Shown: positions 35,189-43,060 of the stretch, piece after piece
Position numbering within the stretch: position 1 is the first letter of the stretch
Layout of the letters: each line of letters opens with the position of its first letter
Source of the DNA: Panacagrimonas perspica
GTDB taxonomy: Bacteria; Pseudomonadota; Gammaproteobacteria; Nevskiales; Nevskiaceae
Assembly: GCF_004364935.1 (NCBI RefSeq)
Contig: NZ_SOBT01000010.1
Location: forward strand, 535,370 to 599,369
DNA: 64,000 nt
Direction: 5' to 3'
Program-made: the position numbers and the translations under genes
Notes under the pieces: model-generated
The model's input: the letters and a program-made list of their open reading frames with translations, nothing else
Databases searched by the model: none
What the model was told of the DNA's origin: nothing

Positions 35189-36642
35189 GGAGTCACCTGC
35201 GCCGTCGTGGCGGCGGCAATCGGAACGAAAGAAGAAGATGAAGCCGTGGCAGCGGGATCGAAGCTGCCGCCGAGCGCGAGCAGCAAGGCCACGCGCGACT
35301 GCGCCATCGCGTCGATGAGATCGATCCGATGGCGGCGCGCGTCGAGCACCCGCGTCTCGGCGTTGAGCACGACCAGCCGGTTGGCGAGACCCGCGCGGTA
35401 TCGCTTCTCGGCGAGTCCGTATCCGGCTTCCGCGTGCTCGAGCGACGTCTGCTGCTCGGCGAGCTCGCGCGTCGCGGCGCGGATGTCGGTCAGGCGATCC
35501 GCCACCTGTTGCACGGCCTGCAGCACGGTGGCGTTGTAGATGGCGATCGCCGCGTCGATGTCCGCGTTGGCCTCGTGGTATTCGGCCTTCAGTCGCTTGG
35601 CGTCGAACACCGGCAGATGGAAGCGCGGGCCGAAGCCCATCTGCGCGGCGTCACCGACCAGCAGGTTGTCGAGGCCGATGGCGCCGAAGCCTGCGAACGC
35701 GGTGAGATCCACGTCCGGATAGAACGCGGCCTTCGCCGCCAGGCGCTGTGCATCCGCTGCCTCGACGCGCAGGCGCGCGGCGATCACGTCGGGACGGCGC
35801 GCCAGCAGGTTGGCCGGCAGTTCCGTGGGCAGCGCCACCTGCGTCTGCAACGCCACCTGCGGCCGGCTGATGCCGGCATAGGCGTCGGCGCCATCGGAGG
35901 TCAGCGCCGCCAGCGCGTGAACCGCGCGCTCGACGGAAGCCTGTGCATCGCTCGCGTCGATGCGCGACAAGGGCACCGCGGCCTGCGCGTCGCGCAGGTC
36001 CACCTGCGTGTCCAGGCCCGCCTCGACCCGCCGGCGCGTCAGTTTTTCGAGCTGCGTGCGCTGCAGTTCGGCCTGCTGCGCCAGATCGGCCAGCCGGTAT
36101 GCGTGATCGAGCTGCAGGTACGAGCGCGCGAGCGATCCGGCGAGCACCAGGCGTGCAGTCTCGATGTCGAGCCGGGACGCCTGCGAACGCAGGTCGGCGG
36201 AGTCGATCAGCGCGGTCTGACGGCCCCAGAAGTCGAGATCCCAGCTCAGGTTCAGCCCGACTTCGCCGCGCCAGATCCACTGCCCGCCGTAAGGCGGCGG
36301 AATGATGTCGCGCTCGCTCAGCTGTTCACGCAGCTCGGTACCGTCGAGCGTGACTTTCGGCAGCCGCGGTGCGCGCGCCACGCCCAGCCTCGCGTTGGCG
36401 TCGTCCAGCCGCGACATCGCCTGCGCGAGACCCGGATTGCGATCCAGCGCGCGTTCGACGAGGCGATCGAGCTGCGGATCGCCGTAGGCCTTCCACCACT
36501 GGTCCGGCACCGGATGGACCGGCGCGCCGCCGAGTCCCAGCGTGCCCGCTTCCAGCGGTGTGCCCTTCGGCAGATCGGATGGCGGGGTGACGCACGCGGA
36601 CAGCGTCGTGGCGATCAGCAGCGCCCCGAGTCGGAAGTTCAT
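35185..36642 (-). CDS. NodT/TolC-family outer membrane efflux lipoprotein
   Basis: 485 residues. A lipoprotein signal MNFRLGALLIATTLSAC has its lipid Cys at 17. Two outer-membrane-efflux-protein repeats follow, with typical LARRPDVIAARLRVEAA and long helical stretches. It forms the exit duct of the tripartite pump. It overlaps MarR by four bases at its start and EmrA at its end. Confidence 0.9.
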   Translation of the reverse strand: MNFRLGALLIATTLSACVTPPSDLPKGTPLEAGTLGLGGAPVHPVPDQWWKAYGDPQLDRLVERALDRNPGLAQAMSRLDDANARLGVARAPRLPKVTLDGTELREQLSERDIIPPPYGGQWIWRGEVGLNLSWDLDFWGRQTALIDSADLRSQASRLDIETARLVLAGSLARSYLQLDHAYRLADLAQQAELQRTQLEKLTRRRVEAGLDTQVDLRDAQAAVPLSRIDASDAQASVERAVHALAALTSDGADAYAGISRPQVALQTQVALPTELPANLLARRPDVIAARLRVEAADAQRLAAKAAFYPDVDLTAFAGFGAIGLDNLLVGDAAQMGFGPRFHLPVFDAKRLKAEYHEANADIDAAIAIYNATVLQAVQQVADRLTDIRAATRELAEQQTSLEHAEAGYGLAEKRYRAGLANRLVVLNAETRVLDARRHRIDLIDAMAQSRVALLLALGGSFDPAATASSSSFVPIAAATTAQVTP

Positions 36643-37118
36643 GCTGCTTCTCCGGCAGAGGCCATCGACTGTGAGCCGGCGATCAGCTTGTTGAGCAGGC
36701 GCGTGAGTTCACTCACCTCGGCGCGCGTGAAGTCCGACAGCGCCTGGTTGAGACGGTCGACGACGACCGGCACCAGTGACTTCACCAGTTCGCGCCCGCT
36801 GTCCGTCAGGTGCAGTTCGACCGAGCGCCGATCATTGCGCGAACGACGGCGTTCGATGTAGCCGCGCTCTTCGAGCTGGTCGATCACGCGCGTCAGCGCG
36901 CCGCTGTTGTATTGGAACTCGGCGCAGATGTCCTTGGCGTTGAGCGCGATGCCGTCGCGCAGGTAGATCAGCACGATCCACTGCATCAGGTTGAATCCGT
37001 GCTCCGCAAACGCCGGCTCGATGCCGTTGACCATCGCGGTCTGCGCGCGCTTCACGAGATACCCGACGCTGGTGCGCGCCTTGTACGTGGATGCCTGGTA
37101 ATGCTTCGCCCGTGCCAT
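36639..37118 (-). CDS. MarR-family regulator of the efflux operon
   Basis: 159 residues from the ATG at 37118 (GAGG seven bases ahead); another in-frame ATG 15 bases upstream (37133) lacks a ribosome site. Winged-helix core: NLMQWIVLIYLRDG, the recognition region YNSGALTRVIDQLEERGYI and the wing RRRSRNDRRSVELHLT. As first gene of MarR / NodT / EmrA / EmrB with four-base overlaps it resembles EmrR/SlyA-type repressors that respond to the pump substrate. A palindrome upstream (37137-37148) is its likely operator. Confidence 0.86.
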   Translation of the reverse strand: MARAKHYQASTYKARTSVGYLVKRAQTAMVNGIEPAFAEHGFNLMQWIVLIYLRDGIALNAKDICAEFQYNSGALTRVIDQLEERGYIERRRSRNDRRSVELHLTDSGRELVKSLVPVVVDRLNQALSDFTRAEVSELTRLLNKLIAGSQSMASAGEAA

Positions 37119-37136
37119 AGCCTGCCTCGGCATTAG

Positions 37137-37148
37137 CTGCCAAGGCAG
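37137..37148. promoter_or_regulatory. predicted MarR operator for the efflux operon
   Basis: CTGCCAAGGCAG is a palindrome (arms CTGCC/GGCAG) that extends imperfectly to TTAGCTGCCAAGGCAGACAA. It lies 19-30 bases upstream of the chosen MarR start, suited to autoregulation. Confidence 0.5.
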
Positions 37149-37210
37149 ACAATATCACCGGCCGAAGAAGCGGCGCGATAGAGGATTTGCACTCATGGCT
37201 GGGCTGCCGA

Positions 37211-37279
37211 GTAGCCCGGGCGAAGCCCGGGATCCCCGTTCGATTTGCGAGGGAACCCCCGGACTTCGTCCGGGCTACG
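37211..37279. repeat. REP doublet 11 (hybrid of two stem types)
   Basis: The left unit carries the hairpin CCCGGGCGAAGCCCGGG and the right unit CCCGGACTTCGTCCGGG. The two arms thus belong to different stem classes, suggesting recombination or conversion between elements. Confidence 0.8.
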
Positions 37280-37281
37280 GA

Positions 37282-37330
37282 TTACGCTTTCCAGGCCGAC
37301 GGTGTTGATGCCGCAGACGCCAGCTCCACG
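37282..37330 (-). pseudogene. degenerate copy of the 3' end of the neighbouring thiolase gene
   Basis: On the minus strand this segment reads GTCTGCGGCATCAACACC followed by GTCGGCCTGGAAAGCG, close to the last codons of the intact thiolase (VCGISIVGLEGA, 37422-). The match ends with a one-base length difference that loses the stop codon frame. It is trapped between two REP doublets and looks like the relic of a duplicated thiolase tail. Confidence 0.55.
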
Positions 37331-37350
37331 TTCTCGAGCTGGCTCGAACG

Positions 37351-37419
37351 CGTAGCCCGGACGAAGTCCGGGATTCCCGCCCGATCACGAGGAAAACCCC
37401 GGACTTCGTCCGGGCTACG
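37351..37419. repeat. REP doublet 12 (GGAC/GTCC stem type)
   Basis: Inverted GTAG-plus-CCCGGACGAAGTCCGGG units ending two bases before the stop codon of the thiolase gene; the second of a tandem pair of doublets. Confidence 0.85.
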
Positions 37420-37421
37420 GG

Positions 37422-38624
37422 TTACGCGCCTTCGAGGCCGACGATGCTGATCCCGCACACGCCGTTGTACGGCACGCCGCCGAGGTTGTGGCTCAGGCCC
37501 AGCTTCGGGTTCTTGAGCTGTCGCGGACCGGCGCGGCCGGTGAGCTGCAGGTAGTGCTCGTAGACCATGCGCAAACCACTGGCGCCGATCGGATGACCGA
37601 AGCACTTCAGGCCGCCGTCGATCTGGCAGGGAATGATGCCGTCGGCATCGAACACGCCGTTCATGACGTCCTTCCAGGCCTCGCCGTCCTTCGACACGCC
37701 CAGGTCCTCCATCGTCACCAACTCGGTGATCGAGAAGCAGTCGTGCACCTCGAGCGCCGACAGCTGCGCGCGCGGATCGGTGATGCCGGCTTCCTTGTAG
37801 GCGGCCTTCGCGGCGTTGCGCGTGTTCTGCACGTACGAGCCGTCCCACTGGTTGGTGCCCTGCTCGCGCCCGGCGCTCGCGGACAGCGCGAGCGCCTTGA
37901 CCGTGACCAGATCCTTCCGGCCCAGCGCGCGCGCGATCGCCGGCGTCGTGACGATGGCGCAGGCCGCGCCGTCGCTGACACCGCAGCAGTCGAACACGCC
38001 CAGCGGCTCGGCGATCATCGGCGCGTTGAGGATGGTCTCCATCTCGACAGCCTTCTGCAGGTGCGCCTTCGGATTCTTCGCGCCGTTCTGGTGGCTCTTC
38101 CAAGACACGCGACCGATGGCCTTCTTCAGGTCTTCCTTGGACACGCCGTACTTGGCGCGATAGCCCGCCGCGAGCTGCGCGAACCCAGCCGGCGCCGAGC
38201 CGTACGGCATCCACAGATCGTTGAACGTGCCCTTGCTGCTGACCGGCAGGCCACCGTAGCCGGTGTCCTTGAGCTTCTCGGCGCCGATGGCGAGCGCGAT
38301 GTCGACCGCGCCGCTGGCCACCGCGTACACCGCGCCGCGCAAGGCCTCGGTGCCGGTGGCGCACATGTTCTCCACGCGCGTGACCGGGATGCCCTCGAGG
38401 CGCAGCGCCGTCGACAGCGGGATCGCCGAGTTGCCGACGTTCACGCGATCCACGCCCGAGCCGTACCACGCCGCCTCGATCTGCTTGCGCTCGATGCCCG
38501 CGTCCTTCAAGGCTTCCAGAAACGCCTCGTTGAGCAGGTCCTCGGTGCCGCAGTCCCAGCGCTCGCCGAATCGCGAGCACCCCATGCCAAGAATTGCGAC
38601 CTTGTCCTTGATTCCGGTTGCCAT
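37422..38624 (-). CDS. SCP2/acetyl-CoA-acetyltransferase-type thiolase
   Basis: 400 residues. The nucleophile is in ENMCATGTEAL (C88), with EVHDCFSITE and FGHPIGASGLRM providing the histidine loops and NLGGVPYNGVCG the C-terminal Cys loop. This is the complete active-site set of SCP2-type thiolases, which cleave 3-oxoacyl-CoA, including bulky or steroid side-chain substrates, or condense. A degenerate copy of its 3' end lies just downstream. A family 2 repeat separates it from the HMGS-like gene. Confidence 0.87.
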   Translation of the reverse strand: MATGIKDKVAILGMGCSRFGERWDCGTEDLLNEAFLEALKDAGIERKQIEAAWYGSGVDRVNVGNSAIPLSTALRLEGIPVTRVENMCATGTEALRGAVYAVASGAVDIALAIGAEKLKDTGYGGLPVSSKGTFNDLWMPYGSAPAGFAQLAAGYRAKYGVSKEDLKKAIGRVSWKSHQNGAKNPKAHLQKAVEMETILNAPMIAEPLGVFDCCGVSDGAACAIVTTPAIARALGRKDLVTVKALALSASAGREQGTNQWDGSYVQNTRNAAKAAYKEAGITDPRAQLSALEVHDCFSITELVTMEDLGVSKDGEAWKDVMNGVFDADGIIPCQIDGGLKCFGHPIGASGLRMVYEHYLQLTGRAGPRQLKNPKLGLSHNLGGVPYNGVCGISIVGLEGA

Positions 38625-38668
38625 GTTCAGTTCCTCAATCTTCGATCGACGCTCGGCGCCGAAACGTA

Positions 38669-38818
38669 TTTACCGCAAAGGCGCAAAGGGAAAAGAAAGG
38701 GCGCAAAGGTATGTTCTGTTCAACCTTGTTACCGATGAAGGCCTTTCAATTCTTGCTTTCGCTTTTCTCTGCGTCCTTTCTTTTCCCTTTGCGCCTTTGC
38801 GGTGAAATCGCCTGATAT
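38669..38818. repeat. inverted repeat family 2, copy 3
   Basis: ACCGCAAAGGCGCAAAGG and onward, with its reverse complement about 60 bases away (GCCTTTGCGGT end). It fills the gap between the thiolase and HMGS-like genes. Confidence 0.83.
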
Positions 38819-38829
38819 CGCGCGCCCGC

Positions 38830-40272
38830 TCAGCCCGGCGTGGCCTTCCAAAAATAGCGATCCCACCCACGCAACTTGTCGCGCTCCTTCTTGCGGAAGG
38901 TCATCGAGAGCGGCGTGCCGACGTCGATGCCGTTGGTCCCTACGTCGACGATCTCCATCAGCAGGCGCGCGCCGCAATCGAACTGCACGAGGCCCATGTA
39001 CAGCGGCGGGGCCGGCGAATACATCAGCCAGTCCGCGGTATAGGTCGCGATCTTCGCCGGCTCTTCGGAGAGCGCGTACGGCGTCAGCGCGCCGGACGTG
39101 GCGCAGTTGACGCAGGCCGGCAGGCGCGGGAACTGGATCTGGCCGCAGGCGCTGCACTTGCCACCGATGAACGCGAAGATCTGGTCCGCGCTTCGATACA
39201 CCTGCGTGAGCGCCGTCTTGTGATCGGTCTCCGCGCGCATGCCCCAGTCGAGTTCGAGATGGCCGTCGTTCGACAGCATCTTCAGATACGCGGTCTCCTC
39301 GATACGGTTGGCGATGCTGCCGGCCAGGCCGCGACGGCCCACGGCCGCCGGTGCCGCCTGCTGCATTTCCAGCGCGATCACTTCGCAACCCTGCGCGAAC
39401 GAGACGATGACGATCACATCGCCCGGCTTGGCGCGCTCGATCGCCGCGATCAGTTGCAGGATCGGCTGCGCGGCACCGGTATCACCCACGGTGCCCTGAA
39501 GGTCCGGCAACACTTTTTCCGGCGCCAGCTTCAGCGCCTTGGCCACCGCCGCATCGCTCTTGGCGGGACCGCCCGACATGCCGAAGTGCGCGACCCGATC
39601 GGCGCCGAGCTCGAGGCGCTTGAGCAGGCGGCTCACCGCGGAAGGAACGATCTTCCCGATGCCCTCGTCGCGGATCCAGCGTTCTTCCCAGGAATAGTCG
39701 AAGTCGTTGCCGGTCTTGCGGAAGTGATCGATGAACGGAACCGACACCGATTCGCTGCCGAGAAAACGCGCGATGACGCCGTCGCCCGCGCCGACCGACA
39801 CGGCGCCCGCGCCGCAACCGATCTGCATTTCCTGGGTGCTGCCGGGCTTGGCGGTGCGACGCTCGGAGGCGATCACCAGGCGCTCGCCGGAATCGGCGCT
39901 GCGGCACGCGGCGATCAGCGCGGACAGGCCGGCGCGCGTCGAGCCGCCGGTGTCGCCGGCGCTGGCCGTCGTCGGCAGGCGCAGCGCGGCGCCCACGAAC
40001 ACGGCGTTGTTGAGATCCGCATAAGGTGCCGAGGTGCTCGCCAGGGTCACGCCGGTGACCGCTTCGGCGGATCGCCCGCGCAGGCAGTCGCGCCCGGCTT
40101 CGACGGCCATCGTGATGGCGTCCTCGTCCCATCCGCACATCGAACGCTCGCCCTTGCCCAGGCCCTTGAGCGCCGGAAATGCCCAGGCGTGCGCACTCGC
40201 GATGGCGGCGCGTTGCAGTCGACGGCGCGGGATGAAGGCGCCGAAGGAAGTGATGCCGGTGGCCTTTTGCAT
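38830..40272 (-). CDS. HMG-CoA-synthase/KAS III-like protein fused to OB/Zn-ribbon (DUF35) domain, catalytic Cys missing
   Basis: 480 residues. Residues 1-345 follow the HMG-CoA synthase/ketoacyl synthase fold (GITSFGAFIPRRR, WDEDAITMAVEAGRD, APYADLNNA). The nucleophilic-Cys loop reads DTGGSTRAGLSALI (107-120), with Ser/Thr instead of Cys. From about 360 a DUF35-type domain follows with the Zn ribbon CSAC...CVNC (C373, C376, C387, C390). Separate KAS/OB pairs are common in archaeal HMGS and steroid aldolases; here they are fused. A CoA-ester aldolase or carbon-carbon lyase is one possibility, by analogy with Cys-less thiolases. Operator site 6 lies upstream. Confidence 0.75.
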   Translation of the reverse strand: MQKATGITSFGAFIPRRRLQRAAIASAHAWAFPALKGLGKGERSMCGWDEDAITMAVEAGRDCLRGRSAEAVTGVTLASTSAPYADLNNAVFVGAALRLPTTASAGDTGGSTRAGLSALIAACRSADSGERLVIASERRTAKPGSTQEMQIGCGAGAVSVGAGDGVIARFLGSESVSVPFIDHFRKTGNDFDYSWEERWIRDEGIGKIVPSAVSRLLKRLELGADRVAHFGMSGGPAKSDAAVAKALKLAPEKVLPDLQGTVGDTGAAQPILQLIAAIERAKPGDVIVIVSFAQGCEVIALEMQQAAPAAVGRRGLAGSIANRIEETAYLKMLSNDGHLELDWGMRAETDHKTALTQVYRSADQIFAFIGGKCSACGQIQFPRLPACVNCATSGALTPYALSEEPAKIATYTADWLMYSPAPPLYMGLVQFDCGARLLMEIVDVGTNGIDVGTPLSMTFRKKERDKLRGWDRYFWKATPG

Positions 40273-40347
40273 ATCGATGAGGTCCTGAGTCTGGTGGCCC
40301 GCAGTGTGTACACCGAGGGGGCGCGGACGCCCCCCTCGAACGGGTAT

Positions 40348-40365
40348 TCGTATGGTACCGTATCT
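40348..40365. promoter_or_regulatory. predicted TetR operator, site 6
   Basis: TCGTATGGTACCGTATCT, midway between the divergent HMGS-like (40272) and oxidoreductase (40441) starts, about 75 bases from each. Confidence 0.68.
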
Positions 40366-40440
40366 TATCGCCCGACCGGCCGCGCGAACCGCCTACTGGC
40401 TGCTCGCGGCCGGCGTCCACGCAGCTCCTGGGAACGCCAC

Positions 40441-41439
40441 ATGCAGAACCGCCAGATCGTCCTGAAGTCCCGTCCCGTCGGGATTCCGCAGCCCGAACAT
40501 TTCGAGCTGAAAGTCTCCGAGGCGCCTGCGCTGAAGGACGGCGAATTCCTCGTCGAGAACCATTACCTGTCGGTGGACCCGGCCCAGCGCGGCTACGTCA
40601 ACGACGAGAACAACTACGCACCGCCGGTTCCGATCGGCGCCGTCATGCGCGCCATGGCCGTGGGCAAAGTCGTGGCGTCGAAGTGCGCCGACGTGCGCCA
40701 GGGGGAGTTCCTGTACGGCTGGTTCGGCTGGCAGGACTACTGCGCGGCGACACCCGCCGGCATCCTGCGACGCGTCGACCCGGCGCAGGCGCCGCTGTCG
40801 ACCGGTGCGGGCCTGCTCGGCATCAACGGCCTGACCGCGTACCTGGCGCTGCACGACATCGGCAAACCCAAGCCCGGAGAGACGGTGCTCGTCACCGCGG
40901 CGGCGGGCGCGGTCGGCAGCATCGTCGGTCAGCTCGCGAAGCTGGCGGGCGCTCGCGCGGTCGCGGTCGTCGGCTCCGACGACAAGGGCCGCCAGTGCTG
41001 CGAGGAATACGGCTACGCGGCCTTCATCAATTACCGCAAGCCGCTCGAAGGAGCGCTGCGCGAAACCTGCCCCAAGGGCGTCGACGTGTTCTTCGACAAC
41101 ACCGGCGGCGAGATCGCCGACACCGTGATCCGCCAGATGGCCTTGTTCGGCCGCGCGATCCAGTGCGGCACCATGTCGATCGCCTCCTGGGTTCCGAACC
41201 CGGTCGGGCCGCGCAACGATCGCGAAATCCTGACGCGCCGCCTGCGCATCGAAGGCTTCGTGATCTTCGATCACCTCAAGCGCTACGACGAAACCGCGGC
41301 GAAGCTCGCGGCCATGGCCCGCGACGGTTTGCTGCGCTACGCCGAGGATATCGGCACCCAGATCGCGGATGCGCCGCAGGCGCTGGTCGACGTCTACTCG
41401 GGCCGCAACAAGGGCAAGAAGCTGATCAAGCTGCGCTGA
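40441..41439 (+). CDS. NADP-dependent medium-chain reductase (LTB4-dehydrogenase/CurA-like)
   Basis: 332 residues. The zinc-less MDR signature is visible: YLSVDPAQRGYV, GLTAYLALHDIGKPKPGETVL, then AAAGAVGSIVGQLAK for NADPH and DVFFDNTGGEIADTVI. Such enzymes reduce the double bond of alpha,beta-unsaturated ketones or enoyl compounds. It is divergent from the HMGS-like gene across operator site 6. A weak GGAA serves as ribosome site. Confidence 0.85.
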   Translation: MQNRQIVLKSRPVGIPQPEHFELKVSEAPALKDGEFLVENHYLSVDPAQRGYVNDENNYAPPVPIGAVMRAMAVGKVVASKCADVRQGEFLYGWFGWQDYCAATPAGILRRVDPAQAPLSTGAGLLGINGLTAYLALHDIGKPKPGETVLVTAAAGAVGSIVGQLAKLAGARAVAVVGSDDKGRQCCEEYGYAAFINYRKPLEGALRETCPKGVDVFFDNTGGEIADTVIRQMALFGRAIQCGTMSIASWVPNPVGPRNDREILTRRLRIEGFVIFDHLKRYDETAAKLAAMARDGLLRYAEDIGTQIADAPQALVDVYSGRNKGKKLIKLR

Positions 41440-41584
41440 GGAGGAGGCCGTCGACCCGGGATTTCACGGAAAGCATCCAGCCGGCCGCGGGAGCCGTAAT
41501 CCCTCTGCTTCGCGGCCGAACGTGCGATGCTCGGGCCGCTTCTCGGAAGCTAGTCCACCAACACTGCTGGACGGGGTAGCCGAT

Positions 41585-41983
41585 ATGATTACCGACGTCG
41601 ACATCAAGAACACGGTGCTCGAGCTGTTCGCGCGCAGAGGGCTCGCGCAGGGCGACGTGATGTGGCTTTCGCGGCTCGAGAAGTTCTGGGCCGACACCCG
41701 ATTGCGTCGTTCCGACCTGGTCACCGCCATCGCCATGCTCTGCTCCGAACATATGCTCGTCATCGACGAGCAGGACGGCGAGACCTGCCTGTCGCTGTCG
41801 CCAGAAGGCGAGAGCCGGGCCGCGGAGATCCTCGCCACGGGCGTGGACTACTGGGGGCGCTACCTGCGGGAAGAGCTGCTGCCGGGTGTTCGCACGACGC
41901 AGCAGGCACCGGGCGCGGATGGCGGAGGGCGGCGTCAGTACGAGGCGGAGGCGCAGCCCGAGATGCCCTGGACCAAGGACTGA
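41585..41983 (+). CDS. small protein with winged-helix-like domain
   Basis: 132 residues from the ATG at 41585. The first 90 look like a small winged helix (VLELFARRGLAQGDVMWLSRLEKFW, DLVTAIAMLCSEHMLVI, then a beta-wing ETCLSLSPEG); the rest is polar and charged (GGGRRQYEAEAQPE). It is not a family I recognise, and the ribosome site (GACGGGGTAG) is poor. It could be a regulator of this gene group; nothing further is supported. Confidence 0.6.
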   Translation: MITDVDIKNTVLELFARRGLAQGDVMWLSRLEKFWADTRLRRSDLVTAIAMLCSEHMLVIDEQDGETCLSLSPEGESRAAEILATGVDYWGRYLREELLPGVRTTQQAPGADGGGRRQYEAEAQPEMPWTKD

Positions 41984-42071
41984 GCGTGTTCTGCGCGCCA
42001 TCCCGGGACGGGAAGGCGCGCACGATCCTTCGCCAAGCCTGCTCGCGATGAGCAGCGAAGAACCCGCCCCC

Positions 42072-42935
42072 TTAGGCGCCGCCCACCTTCGTTCCCTTGG
42101 GCATCGCCGGCGGAAGTCCCGACGGATCGATGAGCTGGTCGAACATCTTGAGGTTGTGCGTGTGCGCGAGCTGGTGCAGATGGAAGGCGTTCTGCATCGC
42201 GATCTCGCGGCCCTGCGCATCGACCGATCCGTTGATCGCCTTCTTCGCGAGCTTGAGCGCGAAGGCCGGCTTGCGCGCGATCTTCGTCGCCATGTCGAGT
42301 GCGGCTTGCGCCAGCCCGTCACGCGGCACGACCTGGTTGACCATGCCCCAGTCCTGCGCCTGCTGGGCCGTAAATTCGTCGCTGGTGTACAGCATCTCCT
42401 TGGCCTTGCGTGCGCCCAGTTCCCAGACGTGCTGGAAGAACTCCACGCCGCCGACGCCGATGGTGACGGTCATGTCGCTGAACGTCGCATCCTCGCTGGC
42501 GATGATGATGTCGCAGGGCCATACCAGCATCAGTCCACCGGCGATGCACTTGCCCTGCACGGCGGCGATCGTAGGCTTCGGGATGTTGCGCCAGCGTTCG
42601 GAGAATCCCAGGTAGATCTCTTCTTCGCGCGCCATCTGTCCCGCGCCGCCGCCGCATCCGAATCCGCACACCGGGAACACGGTGCGGAACTCGCTCATGT
42701 TCTTCGCGTAGTCCTTCTCCAGCAGGTCATGCCCCGCCGAGAAATGCTTTCCGTTGGCCGCGAGGATGATCACCTTCACGTCTTCGTCGTGCGCCGCGCG
42801 ATCGAAGGCTTCGTTGAGCTGATAGAGCACGCGCGTGTCCTGCGAGTTGGCCTGCGCGGGACGGTTCAGCGTGATGCGCGCCACATGCGGGGCGGCCATT
42901 TCGTACAGGATGAAACTCGGGGACGACTCCGACAT
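42072..42935 (-). CDS. crotonase-family enoyl-CoA hydratase-like protein
   Basis: 287 residues from the ATG at 42935, with AGGAG eight bases ahead. KHFSAGHDLLEKDY forms the oxyanion segment. CIAGGLMLVWPCDIIIASEDATF follows, and GVGGVEFFQHV takes the usual PExxLG place. An extra Gly/Cys insert (VCGFGCGGGAGQMAREEE, about 89-106) is unusual for the family. An enoyl-CoA hydratase or hydrolase of a ring-derived CoA ester is possible. A REP element does not follow it; the gene ends 88 bases from the preceding plus-strand gene. Confidence 0.78.
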   Translation of the reverse strand: MSESSPSFILYEMAAPHVARITLNRPAQANSQDTRVLYQLNEAFDRAAHDEDVKVIILAANGKHFSAGHDLLEKDYAKNMSEFRTVFPVCGFGCGGGAGQMAREEEIYLGFSERWRNIPKPTIAAVQGKCIAGGLMLVWPCDIIIASEDATFSDMTVTIGVGGVEFFQHVWELGARKAKEMLYTSDEFTAQQAQDWGMVNQVVPRDGLAQAALDMATKIARKPAFALKLAKKAINGSVDAQGREIAMQNAFHLHQLAHTHNLKMFDQLIDPSGLPPAMPKGTKVGGA

Positions 42936-43060
42936 GGGGAACACTCCTCGCAGGGAAATCAGGTCATGGCTGTGCAGACGCAAGCGTCCGCGGAGCGCAA
43001 GCCTCGCACACGCCCGCCCCCGAATTCATGCGGGGACGGGCTATTCCCTCTAACGGGGGA

